Shown in pieces: positions 46,991 through 56,173 of a stretch of 64,000 bases of DNA. Location: assembly GCA_902778895.1 (NCBI GenBank), contig CACYZF010000005.1:62001-126000 (forward strand), in the 5' to 3' direction. Made by a program: the position numbers and the translations under genes. The stretch's first letter is position 1, and each line of letters starts with the position of its first letter. Source of the DNA: an uncultured bacterium (lineage in GTDB: Bacteria > Verrucomicrobiota > Lentisphaeria > Victivallales > UBA1829). Under the pieces are notes generated by a model that saw nothing but the letters and a program-made list of their open reading frames with translations, did not search any database and was not told the origin of the DNA.

Positions 46991-48603
46991 GACGGATTCA
47001 AACGATATTGTACGCCGTGATCCTGTTCTGCTGCATGGCTGCATTTGCGCAGGGGAACCGCGGAGGTTTCGGCGGACGCAACAGCTTCGGCGGACGCAAC
47101 GGCTTTGGCGGCGGACAGTGGAACCGTCTGCCCGAGGGGAATCCAGCGAATCAAAATATGCTCCCGGCAACCTCAGATTCGAACGCGGAAAGCACATTGA
47201 AAAAGCGTGCGTTCGGGGCGGGGCAATTCGACACCGCGGCGTTCATGGCGGGCGAGATCTACGTCAATGTCGTCCTGTTCGAATCCGACGGCAGGACGGA
47301 TCCCGACACCGAGAACTGGAGCAAAGACGAGATCGAAAAGATCGTCGCGCATGTGAAGGAAGCCTGCGCCTGGTGGGAGGAGATGTGGAAACGCAGAAAC
47401 TACGTCGGCGAACTGCATTTCACCATCGGCCTCGATCATGCGACCACGCCGTTCCGGACCGCCTACGAACCGGTTACGCACAGCGCGATGCGCGACGACA
47501 GGCTGTGGATCGGCGAATTCCTGAACTCGCTGGGGTACACCGGCGACAAGAACCGGATGCTGTACCGGTACACCAACGACACCATCGTGAAGCACGACGC
47601 CCATTTCGCGTTCACGATCTTCGTGGTGAAGGCGGACAATGACGCGGATCACTATTTCCGGGATAACTACCGTTCCTACACCTGGGGCTCGCAGGCAAGA
47701 GGGTGTTCCGACACCTATATCCTCGTGGCATATTCCAAAGCCTACGACTGGTACTCCACCCCGTCGTTCATCCACGAGACGGCGCATATCTTCGGCGCGC
47801 TCGACGAGTATCCCGGTCAGGGCAGATACACCGACGTCGGCGGGTATTACGGCGTGCAGAACACCAACGCCCCGGACGGCAATCCGAACCCGCGTAGCAT
47901 CGTCCCAAGCATCATGAACAGTTCGCTCACGACCGTGGTCAAGCAGTACACCTCCTCGCCGCAGTCGCTCGAAATGATCGGCTGGCGGGATTCCGACGGC
48001 GACCGCATCATCGACGTGCTGGACGCGCCGATCGAGGTCACGGACTTCTCGTCCAAACTGAAGCTTTCCGATTCGAGCTACGAATTCAGCGGCACGTTCA
48101 CGGTTCAGAAGGTCAGGAATCACAACAACACGAAGGCGATCACGCTGAACTCCGTCGACAGGTTGCTGTACCGGAACGGCGAATCCGGCGAGTGGAAGCA
48201 GGTCAACGACAAGGACTGGGGCGAGGAAAGCAGGACTGTTTCCCACCAGTTCAAGATCCCGAAAGGGGGCGTGCTCCAGTGGAAAGTCGTCGACGCGGAC
48301 GGGACCGCCGAATCGAAGACCTATACGATCGGCGGTATGCGCGATCCGAAGGTCGGAATCAACCGCGGAACGCATTCCGCCAGGTTCAGTTTTACCCCCG
48401 CTACGCCCGACACCGGGATCGTGAAGTACAAGCTCCGCGTGGACGAAAAGGTCTACGACCTCGGCGAACAGAGCACCCATACGCTGTCCGGCATTTCAAA
48501 CGGCAGGCACGCGTGGGCGGTCCAGGGCGTTTATGCCGACGGAAGCGTCACCGACTGGCTTTCCTGCGGCACGTTCACGATGTCCTCCGAAACGCGTCCA
48601 TGA
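46987..48603 (+). CDS. Secreted zinc metallopeptidase
   Basis: 538 residues. Sec signal (1-22), then a short GGFGGRNSFGGRNGFGGG segment reminiscent of the larger glycine-rich proteins. The catalytic domain has H263-E264-T-A-H267-I-F-G270-A-L-D273-E, an HExxHxxGxxD zinc site of metzincin-like type. After about 345 comes a beta-rich C-terminus, probably two Ig/FN3-like domains (GVLQWKVVDADGTAESKTY; HAWAVQGVYADGSVTDW). It likely digests extracellular proteins or glycoproteins. ATG 46987 sits in the yigZ overlap; upstream in-frame sequence is antisense-like shadow of yigZ. Confidence 0.83.
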   Translation: MRRIQTILYAVILFCCMAAFAQGNRGGFGGRNSFGGRNGFGGGQWNRLPEGNPANQNMLPATSDSNAESTLKKRAFGAGQFDTAAFMAGEIYVNVVLFESDGRTDPDTENWSKDEIEKIVAHVKEACAWWEEMWKRRNYVGELHFTIGLDHATTPFRTAYEPVTHSAMRDDRLWIGEFLNSLGYTGDKNRMLYRYTNDTIVKHDAHFAFTIFVVKADNDADHYFRDNYRSYTWGSQARGCSDTYILVAYSKAYDWYSTPSFIHETAHIFGALDEYPGQGRYTDVGGYYGVQNTNAPDGNPNPRSIVPSIMNSSLTTVVKQYTSSPQSLEMIGWRDSDGDRIIDVLDAPIEVTDFSSKLKLSDSSYEFSGTFTVQKVRNHNNTKAITLNSVDRLLYRNGESGEWKQVNDKDWGEESRTVSHQFKIPKGGVLQWKVVDADGTAESKTYTIGGMRDPKVGINRGTHSARFSFTPATPDTGIVKYKLRVDEKVYDLGEQSTHTLSGISNGRHAWAVQGVYADGSVTDWLSCGTFTMSSETRP

Positions 48604-48617
48604 ACGGAGGAGACAGA

Positions 48618-49358
48618 ATGAAGAACTCGTTCACAACATTTTTATCGAAGCTTCGGATCAGGCATCTGGTCTATCTGCTGATCCTCGCCGTTGCCTTTGC
48701 CGTTTTCCCGTTGCTGGGGCTCGTTGCCGTGATCGTGATCATCGCGGCGGAAACGCGTTTCGAATCCAGGGCGAAAAAAACGGAAGAAGAGGCGTCGGAT
48801 CGGGCGCAGACGCCGCCTCAATCAATGGCGGAAAACGTTACGAAACTGGTCCTCCTGCTGCTTCTGGGAACCGTTTTTATCGTTATCGCCGCATATATCA
48901 TCCTGTGCGTCGGAGATGCCGTGCTCAAATCGGATAACGCGCTCACGACAAAAAACATGCTGCTCGTTTCAAAACGCCTGGAAGCCTATAAGACGGAACA
49001 CGGGAGATATCCGCCTCAACAGAACATGCGTTCCCTGCTGGAGACACTGGGGCTCCAAAAGAGTGATTTCCGGAAGACTTTTTTCTATGACCTCTATTCC
49101 GCGGAATATCTTGCTCCGACCGGGGTTTTGGAATATCCCGAGGACAGGGTGATCACGATGCGCGTCAAGTGGCATTTGTTCGAAGGATATGACGCGCTGA
49201 TCCATCAGTGCGACCATCTTCTCTTTTTGAGAAGAGATGGTACTGTCGGCACCGGTATCCGTCGCATCGACGCATCCGGGAGTACGGTTATCGAATATCT
49301 GGAAGACAAGACGCAGCCGCCTGAAGGCAAACAGGACTCCGGCCGGTCTGTCCCCTGA
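48618..49358 (+). CDS. Membrane protein with GspG-like C-terminal domain
   Basis: 246 residues. Two hydrophobic segments (about 18-42 and 75-100) separated by a charged linker, then a periplasmic domain beginning VSKRLEAYKTEHGRYPP, which resembles the conserved start of the C-terminal part of major pseudopilins (GspG). It lacks a prepilin peptidase site and two helices replace the usual single one, so it is not a standard pseudopilin. The start is ATG 48618 behind GGAGGAG (48606-48612), 14 b after the peptidase stop. Perhaps an accessory for secretion or display of that peptidase; unproven. Confidence 0.7.
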   Translation: MKNSFTTFLSKLRIRHLVYLLILAVAFAVFPLLGLVAVIVIIAAETRFESRAKKTEEEASDRAQTPPQSMAENVTKLVLLLLLGTVFIVIAAYIILCVGDAVLKSDNALTTKNMLLVSKRLEAYKTEHGRYPPQQNMRSLLETLGLQKSDFRKTFFYDLYSAEYLAPTGVLEYPEDRVITMRVKWHLFEGYDALIHQCDHLLFLRRDGTVGTGIRRIDASGSTVIEYLEDKTQPPEGKQDSGRSVP

Positions 49359-49555
49359 AAAAACAGCCCATTTTGTTTTTCGGGGAGCTTGAAAAATGGC
49401 ATCCCGCCGTTATTGTATATATCGCGAACAGCGCGGGAAAAGGACCGCATCCGGCGGCCCGTTCCCGATCACACCCTGACCGTCTGCCAAAAACACGGAC
49501 CGACGGGATTTCCGCCCCGTTTCCGGGGACAACAAACAGAAAGGCTGAGCACATC

Positions 49556-50668
49556 ATGAAAATCGGATGCGTCAAAGAGATCAAGAACAATGAATTCCGC
49601 GTCGGGCTCACGCCGGACAACGTCCGGGACTATGTCGCCGCCGGGCATCACGTGTACATGGAACGCGGCGCCGGGGTCGGCTCCGGGTTCTCCGACAACG
49701 AATACGTGGACGCCGGGGCGAGCATCATCGACAATGCGGCCGACGTGTGGCATCTGGTCGACATGATGGTGAAGGTCAAGGAGCCGCTCGCGAGCGAATA
49801 CGGCCTCTTCCGCGAGGGCCTGATCCTCTACACCTACCTGCACCTCGCCGCCGACAAAGAGCAGACCGACGCCCTGCTGAAGGGCAAGGTCAAGGCCGTC
49901 GCGTACGAGACGCTCCAGGAAACCGACCGCTCCCTTCCGTGCCTTGCCCCGATGTCGCAGATCGCGGGCCGTCTCTCCATCCAGGAGGGCGCGAAGTATC
50001 TGGAGAAGAAGTTCGGCGGCGAAGGCATCCTGCTGGCGGGCGTCCCCGGCACGCCGAAAGCGAACGTGGTGATCCTCGGCGGCGGCACGGTCGGCATGAA
50101 CGCCTGCAAGATCGCGGTCGGCATGGGCGCGAATGTGACGATCCTCGACATCAACCTGAAGCGCCTCGAAGAGCTCGACAACATGTTCGGCGCGCACATC
50201 CAGACGCTGGTGAGCTCGGACAGCAACATCGAACGCGTGCTGAAGGACGCGGACCTGGTGATCGGGTCCGTGCTGATCCCCGGCGGCTCCACGCCCAAAC
50301 TCTTCAAACGGCGCTACCTGCCCGAGATGAAGGACGGCGCTGTGTTCGTGGACGTGGCGATCGACCAGGGCGGCTGCGGCGAATCCTCCCACGTGACCAC
50401 GCACGACGATCCCGTGTTCATCGAGGAAGGCGTGGTGCATTACTGCGTGGGCAATATGCCCGGCGCCGTGCCGCGTACGAGCACGATCGCCCTCACGAAC
50501 GCGACCCTGCGCTACGGCCTGCAGATCGCGAAGGGCGGCCTGGAGGAAGCCTGCAAGCAGAGCCTGGTCATTTCCTCCGGTGTGAACTGCTACCTCGGCA
50601 AGCTCACGAACAGAAACGTGGCGGCCGCGCACGGCTACGAGTTCACGGAGCTCGCCTCCCTGATCTGA
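49556..50668 (+). CDS. ald: Alanine dehydrogenase
   Basis: 370 residues, full length. Conserved substrate and catalytic residues are present (R15, K75, H96) and the Rossmann loop reads VILGGGTVGMNACK. The enzyme interconverts L-alanine plus NAD+ with pyruvate, ammonia and NADH in the cytoplasm. ATG 49556 follows AGAAAGGCTGAGC; an in-frame ATG earlier would add unrelated residues. Alone in its transcript and ended by a strong hairpin. The NADH formed could feed the diaphorase described above, but there is no direct link. Confidence 0.95.
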   Translation: MKIGCVKEIKNNEFRVGLTPDNVRDYVAAGHHVYMERGAGVGSGFSDNEYVDAGASIIDNAADVWHLVDMMVKVKEPLASEYGLFREGLILYTYLHLAADKEQTDALLKGKVKAVAYETLQETDRSLPCLAPMSQIAGRLSIQEGAKYLEKKFGGEGILLAGVPGTPKANVVILGGGTVGMNACKIAVGMGANVTILDINLKRLEELDNMFGAHIQTLVSSDSNIERVLKDADLVIGSVLIPGGSTPKLFKRRYLPEMKDGAVFVDVAIDQGGCGESSHVTTHDDPVFIEEGVVHYCVGNMPGAVPRTSTIALTNATLRYGLQIAKGGLEEACKQSLVISSGVNCYLGKLTNRNVAAAHGYEFTELASLI

Positions 50669-50690
50669 GGAAGCCGCACAAATCAGGCCA

Positions 50691-50740
50691 AGCAAAAGCC
50701 CCCGGACCTCGAGCTGGATCCGGGGGCTGCTTTTCTCTTT
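50691..50740. terminator. Bidirectional terminator between ald and GH9 gene
   Basis: AGCCCCCGGA (50697-50706) and TCCGGGGGCT (50719-50728) form a perfect 10-bp stem; AAAA before and TTTT after serve the minus and plus strands. Confidence 0.9.
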
Positions 50741-50745
50741 CCTGT

Positions 50746-53400
50746 TTATTTCTTCTTCGCCATCGTCTTGAGGGCTTCGCCGAAGATCAGGTAACCGCAA
50801 TTGCCCGCGATCGTGCCTTCGTTCTGGCCCCACAGGAACGGCCAGTCGTCGAAGTTCTCGAAGTGGTCGGGCCTGCGGAACAGCACGCCGGGCGCCACGT
50901 TGCCCGGGATGAACGAGAAGTCGGCGCGGTTGTTGCCGTAGAAGACTTCCTTGGGACGCGCCGCGCCGACCGCCGCCACGAGCGAGTAGTTGTGGTACGG
51001 ATGGCAGCCGAACATGAACGACGCGGCCTTGTAGGCGTAGCTCTTGTCGATGATGTCGGGGAAGTAGATGTTGGCGAGGCATGCCGTGGCGCCGAAACTG
51101 ACCACGGAGCCGCTGCCCGCCCAGTTGCCCTCGCCGATGGGGACGCCGTACGGATTGAGCCGGTCGAAGTTGTCCATGTATTCCTTGAACTGCTTCACGT
51201 AGGGCTCGAGTTTCTTCTTGTAATCGTCATCCATATACGGGATCGCGTCGAGCGCGGTCCGGATGCCGCCGTTCGCGCTGCGGCCCATGGACTGCCAGAT
51301 CTGCTGCTCGAACAGGTCGCGGTACTCCTTCTCGCCGGTCGTCCGGTACAGCTGCAGGAGGAGGTTCATATTGCCGCGGGGGTTCGTCCCCATGAGGCGC
51401 TGCGACTGCTTCAGGCAGCGTTCCGCCAGCTCGTCGTTGTAGCCTTTCAGCACGCGTGCTGCGGCGGCGAACATGGCGGCCGTGCCGGGATCGGGGCCGG
51501 GGTTGCGGTTGGTGAACGCCCACATGTCGTCCGGGGTGCCGCTGCGCTTGCCGTCCTCGGAGACCTCGAAGCGTTTCAGCGAGGGATCATAGTGCAGACC
51601 GTCCGTGATGGCGGCGGCGTCGCCCAGATGGTGGTAGTTGTCGAGGACCGAGTTGGAGAGCGTCGAGGACATGAACCCGATGTTCTCGGCCTGCGCGACC
51701 AGGTTCAGCACGCCGTGCTCGATGTACTGCAGCAGGTCGGGCTTGCCGTCCGGGCGGTGCAGGTCGACGTAGCGCTGTTCCTCGCTCACGAACGTCTCGT
51801 CGCGCTTGTTGCGGAAGAGTTCCCAGGCGGAGATCAGGGTTGAGACCACGTTGATGTTCGCGCCGGTCTCGATGTCGAAGTCGCCCGCGTCGAAGTAGCC
51901 GCCCACGTTCAGCCCGGGGATCAGCTCGTAGGGCTCGTAGTGGGTGCCGTCGGGCTTGATACCGGTGTTCTGGCCCTGGAAATGGTTGTCGAAGTGATTG
52001 CTCGGCGGAGCCTGCAGATAACCTTCCTTGAAGGGTTCGCCGTGCCAGATGCGGTACGCCTCGTTCACGGTCATGTGGTTCATGTGAATGGGGATCCAGA
52101 CGTCGCTGGTGGCGTTGGTGATCCAGTTGTAGACCGAGTCGTCGATGATGAAGTTTCCGGTCTTGTGCTCGCCGTAGCGGATGTAGTAGATGCCGGGCTT
52201 TTTCACTTCGCTGAAGTCGAACTTCAGGTATTTGTACTTGTAGTATTCGCCCCAGACATTGGTCTTGCCCTGATAGGCGAGTTTCTCCGTGCCGTCCTCG
52301 CCGATCCGGAAGAGTGCCGCGTTTGCGATCACCCGGTCGTTCTTGTCGAGCTCGATCACCGCCACCTTGGGCTGGTCGGGGACGTATCCCACCTGGGAGA
52401 ACCCGATGTTCGGCTCGCGGATCCAGCCGGGAACGGCATGCGGTTCGACGGTCCAGGTGATCACCTTGCCGGTCTTATTGGCGGGCAGCGGACTGCGGAG
52501 CACATACCAGCCGTTCTGCGCGAGGATGCGTCCGTCGTACAGTTCCAGCGTGGCTTCGTCCGAGGTGATTTTGATCATGCGTTCGGGCGCGTCGGGCGCG
52601 ATGATGATGGAGTTGCCCTTCTCAAGCGGCAGCGGGTCCACGAACTTGCCGGTGCCGCGGTCGTCGTAGGTGCGGAATCCGCGGTACTGCATGGGCTTCT
52701 TCTCGTTCGGGACAGCCTCGGTATCGCTGGCGGCGTAACGCGGGAACCGTCTGATACGGCCGTCCATGATGTAGGTCTTGTTCCAGTACTGGGACGGCAG
52801 AAACTCGAGGTTGAAGCCGGCCTGGCCGACCAGCACCTCGGGAACCGGCTGGTCCAGATAGACGGAGATTTCCACGGCGCTGCCTTTTCCGGTCACCACC
52901 ACGCGGGAATCGAACCGGTAGTCGTTGTAGCGCATCGTGACCTCGATGGAGTTGTTCTCCGGGTTCACCCTGCGCGACGGAGACGCGGGGACCAGGTCCC
53001 ACTGTTCCGGGGTCTTGCCAAGGCGCACCGCGCCGCCCTGGACGGTGCGCACGCCGTGATGGATGATCTCGATGCCGGAGTTCTTCTCGTCGTTGAATCC
53101 GCCCGTAAACGCGTTGCTGAACACCAGGACATTGACACCCGGACGCTCAAAATACCCTTTGTCGTTCAGGAGGAGTTCTTTCTCCCGGCCCGCGGGACGC
53201 GGCGGCAGCTGCTGCGCCTGACGTTGGCCCTGCTGCCCCTGCTGACGGGGCTGACGCTGCCGTTGACCTTGATTCTGCCGGGGCTGCATTTGACCCTGCT
53301 GAGGCTGCTGGCCGGCGGCCGGGATTTGGGCCTGGGCAAATGCGAGGGGGAACGCGGCCAGAGCTGCCGCGACGAAGAGGGAACAAGAGCGGACGTTCAT
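50746..53400 (-). CDS. GH9 endoglucanase-type glycoside hydrolase
   Basis: 884 residues. Sec signal (1-24), a Gln/Arg-rich linker (about 25-70), a beta-rich region to about 340, a CelD_N Ig-like domain starting SQVGYVPDQPKVAVI, then the (alpha/alpha)6 catalytic domain from about 430. Catalytic landmarks: D504-A-G-D507 in GGYFDAGDFD, the H of CHPYHNYS, and acid Glu861 in NEGTIAGN. GH9 enzymes hydrolyse beta-1,4-glucans. The extra 270 residues before the Ig domain are unassigned, possibly substrate binding. A 7-C tract (minus strand) sits 21 b before the start, and the promoter is at 53479-53506. Monocistronic. Confidence 0.9.
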   Translation of the reverse strand: MNVRSCSLFVAAALAAFPLAFAQAQIPAAGQQPQQGQMQPRQNQGQRQRQPRQQGQQGQRQAQQLPPRPAGREKELLLNDKGYFERPGVNVLVFSNAFTGGFNDEKNSGIEIIHHGVRTVQGGAVRLGKTPEQWDLVPASPSRRVNPENNSIEVTMRYNDYRFDSRVVVTGKGSAVEISVYLDQPVPEVLVGQAGFNLEFLPSQYWNKTYIMDGRIRRFPRYAASDTEAVPNEKKPMQYRGFRTYDDRGTGKFVDPLPLEKGNSIIIAPDAPERMIKITSDEATLELYDGRILAQNGWYVLRSPLPANKTGKVITWTVEPHAVPGWIREPNIGFSQVGYVPDQPKVAVIELDKNDRVIANAALFRIGEDGTEKLAYQGKTNVWGEYYKYKYLKFDFSEVKKPGIYYIRYGEHKTGNFIIDDSVYNWITNATSDVWIPIHMNHMTVNEAYRIWHGEPFKEGYLQAPPSNHFDNHFQGQNTGIKPDGTHYEPYELIPGLNVGGYFDAGDFDIETGANINVVSTLISAWELFRNKRDETFVSEEQRYVDLHRPDGKPDLLQYIEHGVLNLVAQAENIGFMSSTLSNSVLDNYHHLGDAAAITDGLHYDPSLKRFEVSEDGKRSGTPDDMWAFTNRNPGPDPGTAAMFAAAARVLKGYNDELAERCLKQSQRLMGTNPRGNMNLLLQLYRTTGEKEYRDLFEQQIWQSMGRSANGGIRTALDAIPYMDDDYKKKLEPYVKQFKEYMDNFDRLNPYGVPIGEGNWAGSGSVVSFGATACLANIYFPDIIDKSYAYKAASFMFGCHPYHNYSLVAAVGAARPKEVFYGNNRADFSFIPGNVAPGVLFRRPDHFENFDDWPFLWGQNEGTIAGNCGYLIFGEALKTMAKKK

Positions 53401-53420
53401 GCTGATGATCCTTATGAGGC

Positions 53421-53427
53421 GGGGGGG
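53421..53427 (-). repeat. Tract of 7 C in the GH9 leader (minus strand)
   Basis: Seven G on the plus strand, hence seven C on the transcript, 20 b before the start codon. Confidence 0.85.
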
Positions 53428-53478
53428 TACCGCCTTGGTTTGAGGTTACCGGACCTGATGGGATTTAGTTTAACGAAT

Positions 53479-53506
53479 AATATATCCATGCATGAAACGA
53501 TTTCAA
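53479..53506 (-). promoter_or_regulatory. Promoter of the GH9 gene
   Basis: Minus strand TTGAAA (53506-53501), 16-b spacer, TATATT (53484-53479); leader about 75 b. Confidence 0.65.
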
Positions 53507-53592
53507 GTGAAAGATATGGAAAATATGATTCCTTTTCAATCTCTTTTGCAAAGAAGCTGTTATCGGCTGGCCCTGTCCCGGAAGCCGGAACG

Positions 53593-53628
53593 AAAAAAGC
53601 CGCCGGAGTCGCAAAGGACTCCGGCGGT
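53593..53628 (-). terminator. Terminator of the flavodoxin-fold reductase gene
   Basis: GACTCCGGCGGT (53617-53628) pairs with GCCGCCGGAGTC (53599-53610, one G-T pair); A6 at 53593-53598 gives the minus-strand T-run. Confidence 0.88.
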
Positions 53629-53666
53629 TGGAAAAACGGGGGAAAGATGGGAAAAGCGGGCGGGGA

Positions 53667-54215
53667 TCAGAGTTTTCCCGCAGTGGCTTTGAGTTCGGCG
53701 AGACGGGCGGCGTCTTTCGCCAGATCGTCGGCCGCGGCGGCGCAGACGGATTCGTCCAGTACGACTTCCCAGCCGAGGAATTCCGCGATGCATCGGAACT
53801 GGTCGGAAATGAGCTTGTATTCGGGATTGCTGAGGGAATCCGCGCCGCAGGCCACGACGCCGATCTTCTTCTTCGTGCGCAGCGTGGGCTTCGCGGAGGC
53901 GTCGTCGCGGGAATAAAACTTGTCGACGACGTCCTTCAGCTGGGCGGAGATGCCCCACCAGTAGACGGGCGACCCGAAGATCACGAGGTCGGCAGCGGCG
54001 ACTTTGCTGATGACCGGGACCGTGTCGTCGGGCAGGACGCAGCTGCCGCCGTTGCGCTTGCAGGCGTCGCAGTTGCGGCAGGGCTTGAACGTGAAGTCAT
54101 AGACGTTCAGCGATTCGACCGTGTGGCGCGCTTTCAGACCGTCTTCGATGGCGCGCAGGGCGTGGGAGGTGTTGCCGTTCTTGCGGGGGCTTCCGTTCAG
54201 GATCAGGACGTTCAT
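53667..54215 (-). CDS. NADPH-dependent FMN reductase / iron-sulfur flavoprotein
   Basis: 182 residues, flavodoxin-like fold. MNVLILNGSPRKNGNT is the FMN phosphate loop of this family, and CRNCDACKRNGGSC is the cysteine cluster found in iron-sulfur flavoproteins and related quinone/FMN reductases; SPVYWWGISAQLK is the second flavin contact. The start at 54215 is chosen because AGGAGAAC precedes it; a longer frame adds 15 residues without support. It stands alone with its own terminator and probably reduces quinones or small oxidants in the cytosol. Confidence 0.87.
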   Translation of the reverse strand: MNVLILNGSPRKNGNTSHALRAIEDGLKARHTVESLNVYDFTFKPCRNCDACKRNGGSCVLPDDTVPVISKVAAADLVIFGSPVYWWGISAQLKDVVDKFYSRDDASAKPTLRTKKKIGVVACGADSLSNPEYKLISDQFRCIAEFLGWEVVLDESVCAAAADDLAKDAARLAELKATAGKL

Positions 54216-54283
54216 TGTAGTTCTCCTGTGGTAGTTGGATACGGTGAAAAGGGAAGGCATGAAAACGGAAAACGGGGCGTTTC

Positions 54284-55300
54284 TCAGCGTTTTTTACCGT
54301 CTTTTTCGTCTTCGTCGGATTTCGGTTTTTTCTTGCCCTGGAGCAGGGAGGCCGGATCGCTGTCGATGTACTGGATGAACTCGATAATGGCGTCGACGCC
54401 GTTGTCGACGTTGAAGAGCGTTTCGTCGAGCGTCTTGCTGGTGCGGATGGCGGTGGAGAGGAAGGACCGGAAGTTCTCGGCGATCTTGCTGAACTCGATG
54501 GACTTGATTTCCACCTCGACGGACTTCGTGAGGGATTCGACCGCGGAGACGGCGGTGTTGACGTTCTGCGAGATGGTGTCGATCTTGTCGCGGATGTCGG
54601 AGTTGGTGAGGTTTTCGAGGTTTTCGATGCTCTTGCGCGCCTCGTTGACCATAGCGTTCACGTTGTCGATCGTCTCGTCGAATTTCGGCGAGTTGACGCG
54701 TTCGTTGATGGAATCCAGCACGGCGTTCGTGCGGTCGCTGATGCCCTTGTAGTCGATGCTTTCAAGCTTGGCGAAGATCGTGGTGACGCTGCCGCGGAGG
54801 TCGCTGATGAGGGACGGCTGGCTGGGAACATAGGTGTATGCGAGCCCGAACTCCACCACGTCGTATTCCGGCGGCGTGGCGTCCTTTACCATCTGGAGTT
54901 CGATGTATTTGCCGCCGGTGATGCCTTCGAGTTCCATGCGGCAGCACAGGCCTTTTTTCACAGCGTCGGCGACATGCATGTTGAAATCTTCAAGCGGGAT
55001 GGTGGTCGGGGCATGGCCGGACTGCTGGACTTTGAACTTGGAAATATTGATCTCCATGTCGATGCGGATGACGTTGTCGATGGGGTAGATCATGATCTCG
55101 CACACGCTGCCGATGGGCACGCCCTGGTATTTCACGGAGGACCCGATCGAAAGCCCCTGCACCGATTCCGAAACGAGCGTGGAAATGTGGGCTTTTTTCT
55201 TGAACCGGTCCATCGTGCCGAGGATGAAGAGCGCGGCGAAGAAGACGACGGTGGCCAGAATGATGAACACTCCGAGTTTGAATTTGCTGTTGTCGTTCAT
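54284..55300 (-). CDS. mlaD: MCE-domain protein, MlaD-like
   Basis: 338 residues. One N-terminal helix (9-27), the MCE domain (about 38-115; VQGLSIGSSVKYQGVPIGSV) and a long helical, coiled-coil C-terminus (about 165-310) ending in a Lys/Asp/Glu-rich tail. It binds lipid in the periplasm as part of the MlaFED transporter that moves phospholipid between membranes. The helical extension is longer than in E. coli MlaD (183 residues) and may build a bridge or tunnel across the periplasm. Third gene of the mlaE-mlaF-mlaD order; no MlaC or MlaB gene follows. Confidence 0.88.
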   Translation of the reverse strand: MNDNSKFKLGVFIILATVVFFAALFILGTMDRFKKKAHISTLVSESVQGLSIGSSVKYQGVPIGSVCEIMIYPIDNVIRIDMEINISKFKVQQSGHAPTTIPLEDFNMHVADAVKKGLCCRMELEGITGGKYIELQMVKDATPPEYDVVEFGLAYTYVPSQPSLISDLRGSVTTIFAKLESIDYKGISDRTNAVLDSINERVNSPKFDETIDNVNAMVNEARKSIENLENLTNSDIRDKIDTISQNVNTAVSAVESLTKSVEVEIKSIEFSKIAENFRSFLSTAIRTSKTLDETLFNVDNGVDAIIEFIQYIDSDPASLLQGKKKPKSDEDEKDGKKR

Positions 55301-55345
55301 GATGCGGGATTCCTTCCTGAAAATGACATGGAAACGGCCGGCGTG

Positions 55346-56170
55346 TCAGGCATGATCCGGCTCCGTGCTGTTGCTTTGGTAAGTGCCGCCGCGCGAAAGG
55401 AACGTGCGGACGTATTCGTCGGTGCTGTGATCGCGAAGCCAGGCGGGCGAACCGTCGTCCACGATGCCCTTCTTCTCTGCGGAGAGCATGATCACGCGGT
55501 CGGAGACGCGGAAGATGCTGGGGAGCTCGTGCGTGACCATCATGATCGTGGCGTGAGTTTTCTCGCGGATCTCCAGGATTACGTTGTCCAGCATGTCGGA
55601 GGTCAGCGGGTCGAGCCCGGCGGATGGTTCGTCGAAGAAGAGGAGTTTCGGGTCGAGAGCGAGGGCGCGCGCGAAAGCGGCGCGTTTGATCATGCCGCCG
55701 GAGAGGTCCGATGGCATGTATTGTTCGAAGCCGTTCAGATGGACGAGCGCGAGCTTTTCGGATGCGCGTCTTCTGATCTCGTCGCGCTTCCAGGTCGTCA
55801 GCTCCTCCATGGGGAGGGCGATGTTCTCTGCGAGGTTCATCGAACGGAACAGTGCGCCGCCCTGGTAGGCCACGCCGAATTCGGACATGATGGAACGCTT
55901 TTCCTGTTCGTTCGCGGTTACGATGCTGCGCCCGTTGATCAGGATGTCGCCGCGGAGCGGTTTGTAGAGGCCTATGATGTGCTTGAGCAGAGTGCTTTTG
56001 CCGCAGCCGGAACCGCCGAGGATCGTCACGATCTGTCCCGCTTCGATGCGGAAATTCAGGTTTTCGAGCACGACGCGCGAGCCGTAGCCGATGGAGAGGT
56101 CGCGGACCTCGATGGCGGGTGCGGCGCTTTGATTCGTGGCGGGGGCGGGAGTTGTGATGTTGTCAGGCAT
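55346..56170 (-). CDS. mlaF: ABC ATPase of Mla lipid transporter
   Basis: 274 residues. Walker A GGSGCGKST, signature LSGGMIKRAA and Walker B LLFFDEPSAGLDP are typical of the Mla/Ttg2A group, where the signature is followed by M instead of Q. It powers lipid movement by MlaE/MlaD. An extra N-terminal Ala/Thr/Pro-rich stretch (1-18) precedes the domain. Starts 3 b after the mlaE stop. Confidence 0.92.
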   Translation of the reverse strand: MPDNITTPAPATNQSAAPAIEVRDLSIGYGSRVVLENLNFRIEAGQIVTILGGSGCGKSTLLKHIIGLYKPLRGDILINGRSIVTANEQEKRSIMSEFGVAYQGGALFRSMNLAENIALPMEELTTWKRDEIRRRASEKLALVHLNGFEQYMPSDLSGGMIKRAAFARALALDPKLLFFDEPSAGLDPLTSDMLDNVILEIREKTHATIMMVTHELPSIFRVSDRVIMLSAEKKGIVDDGSPAWLRDHSTDEYVRTFLSRGGTYQSNSTEPDHA

Positions 56171-56173
56171 GGC

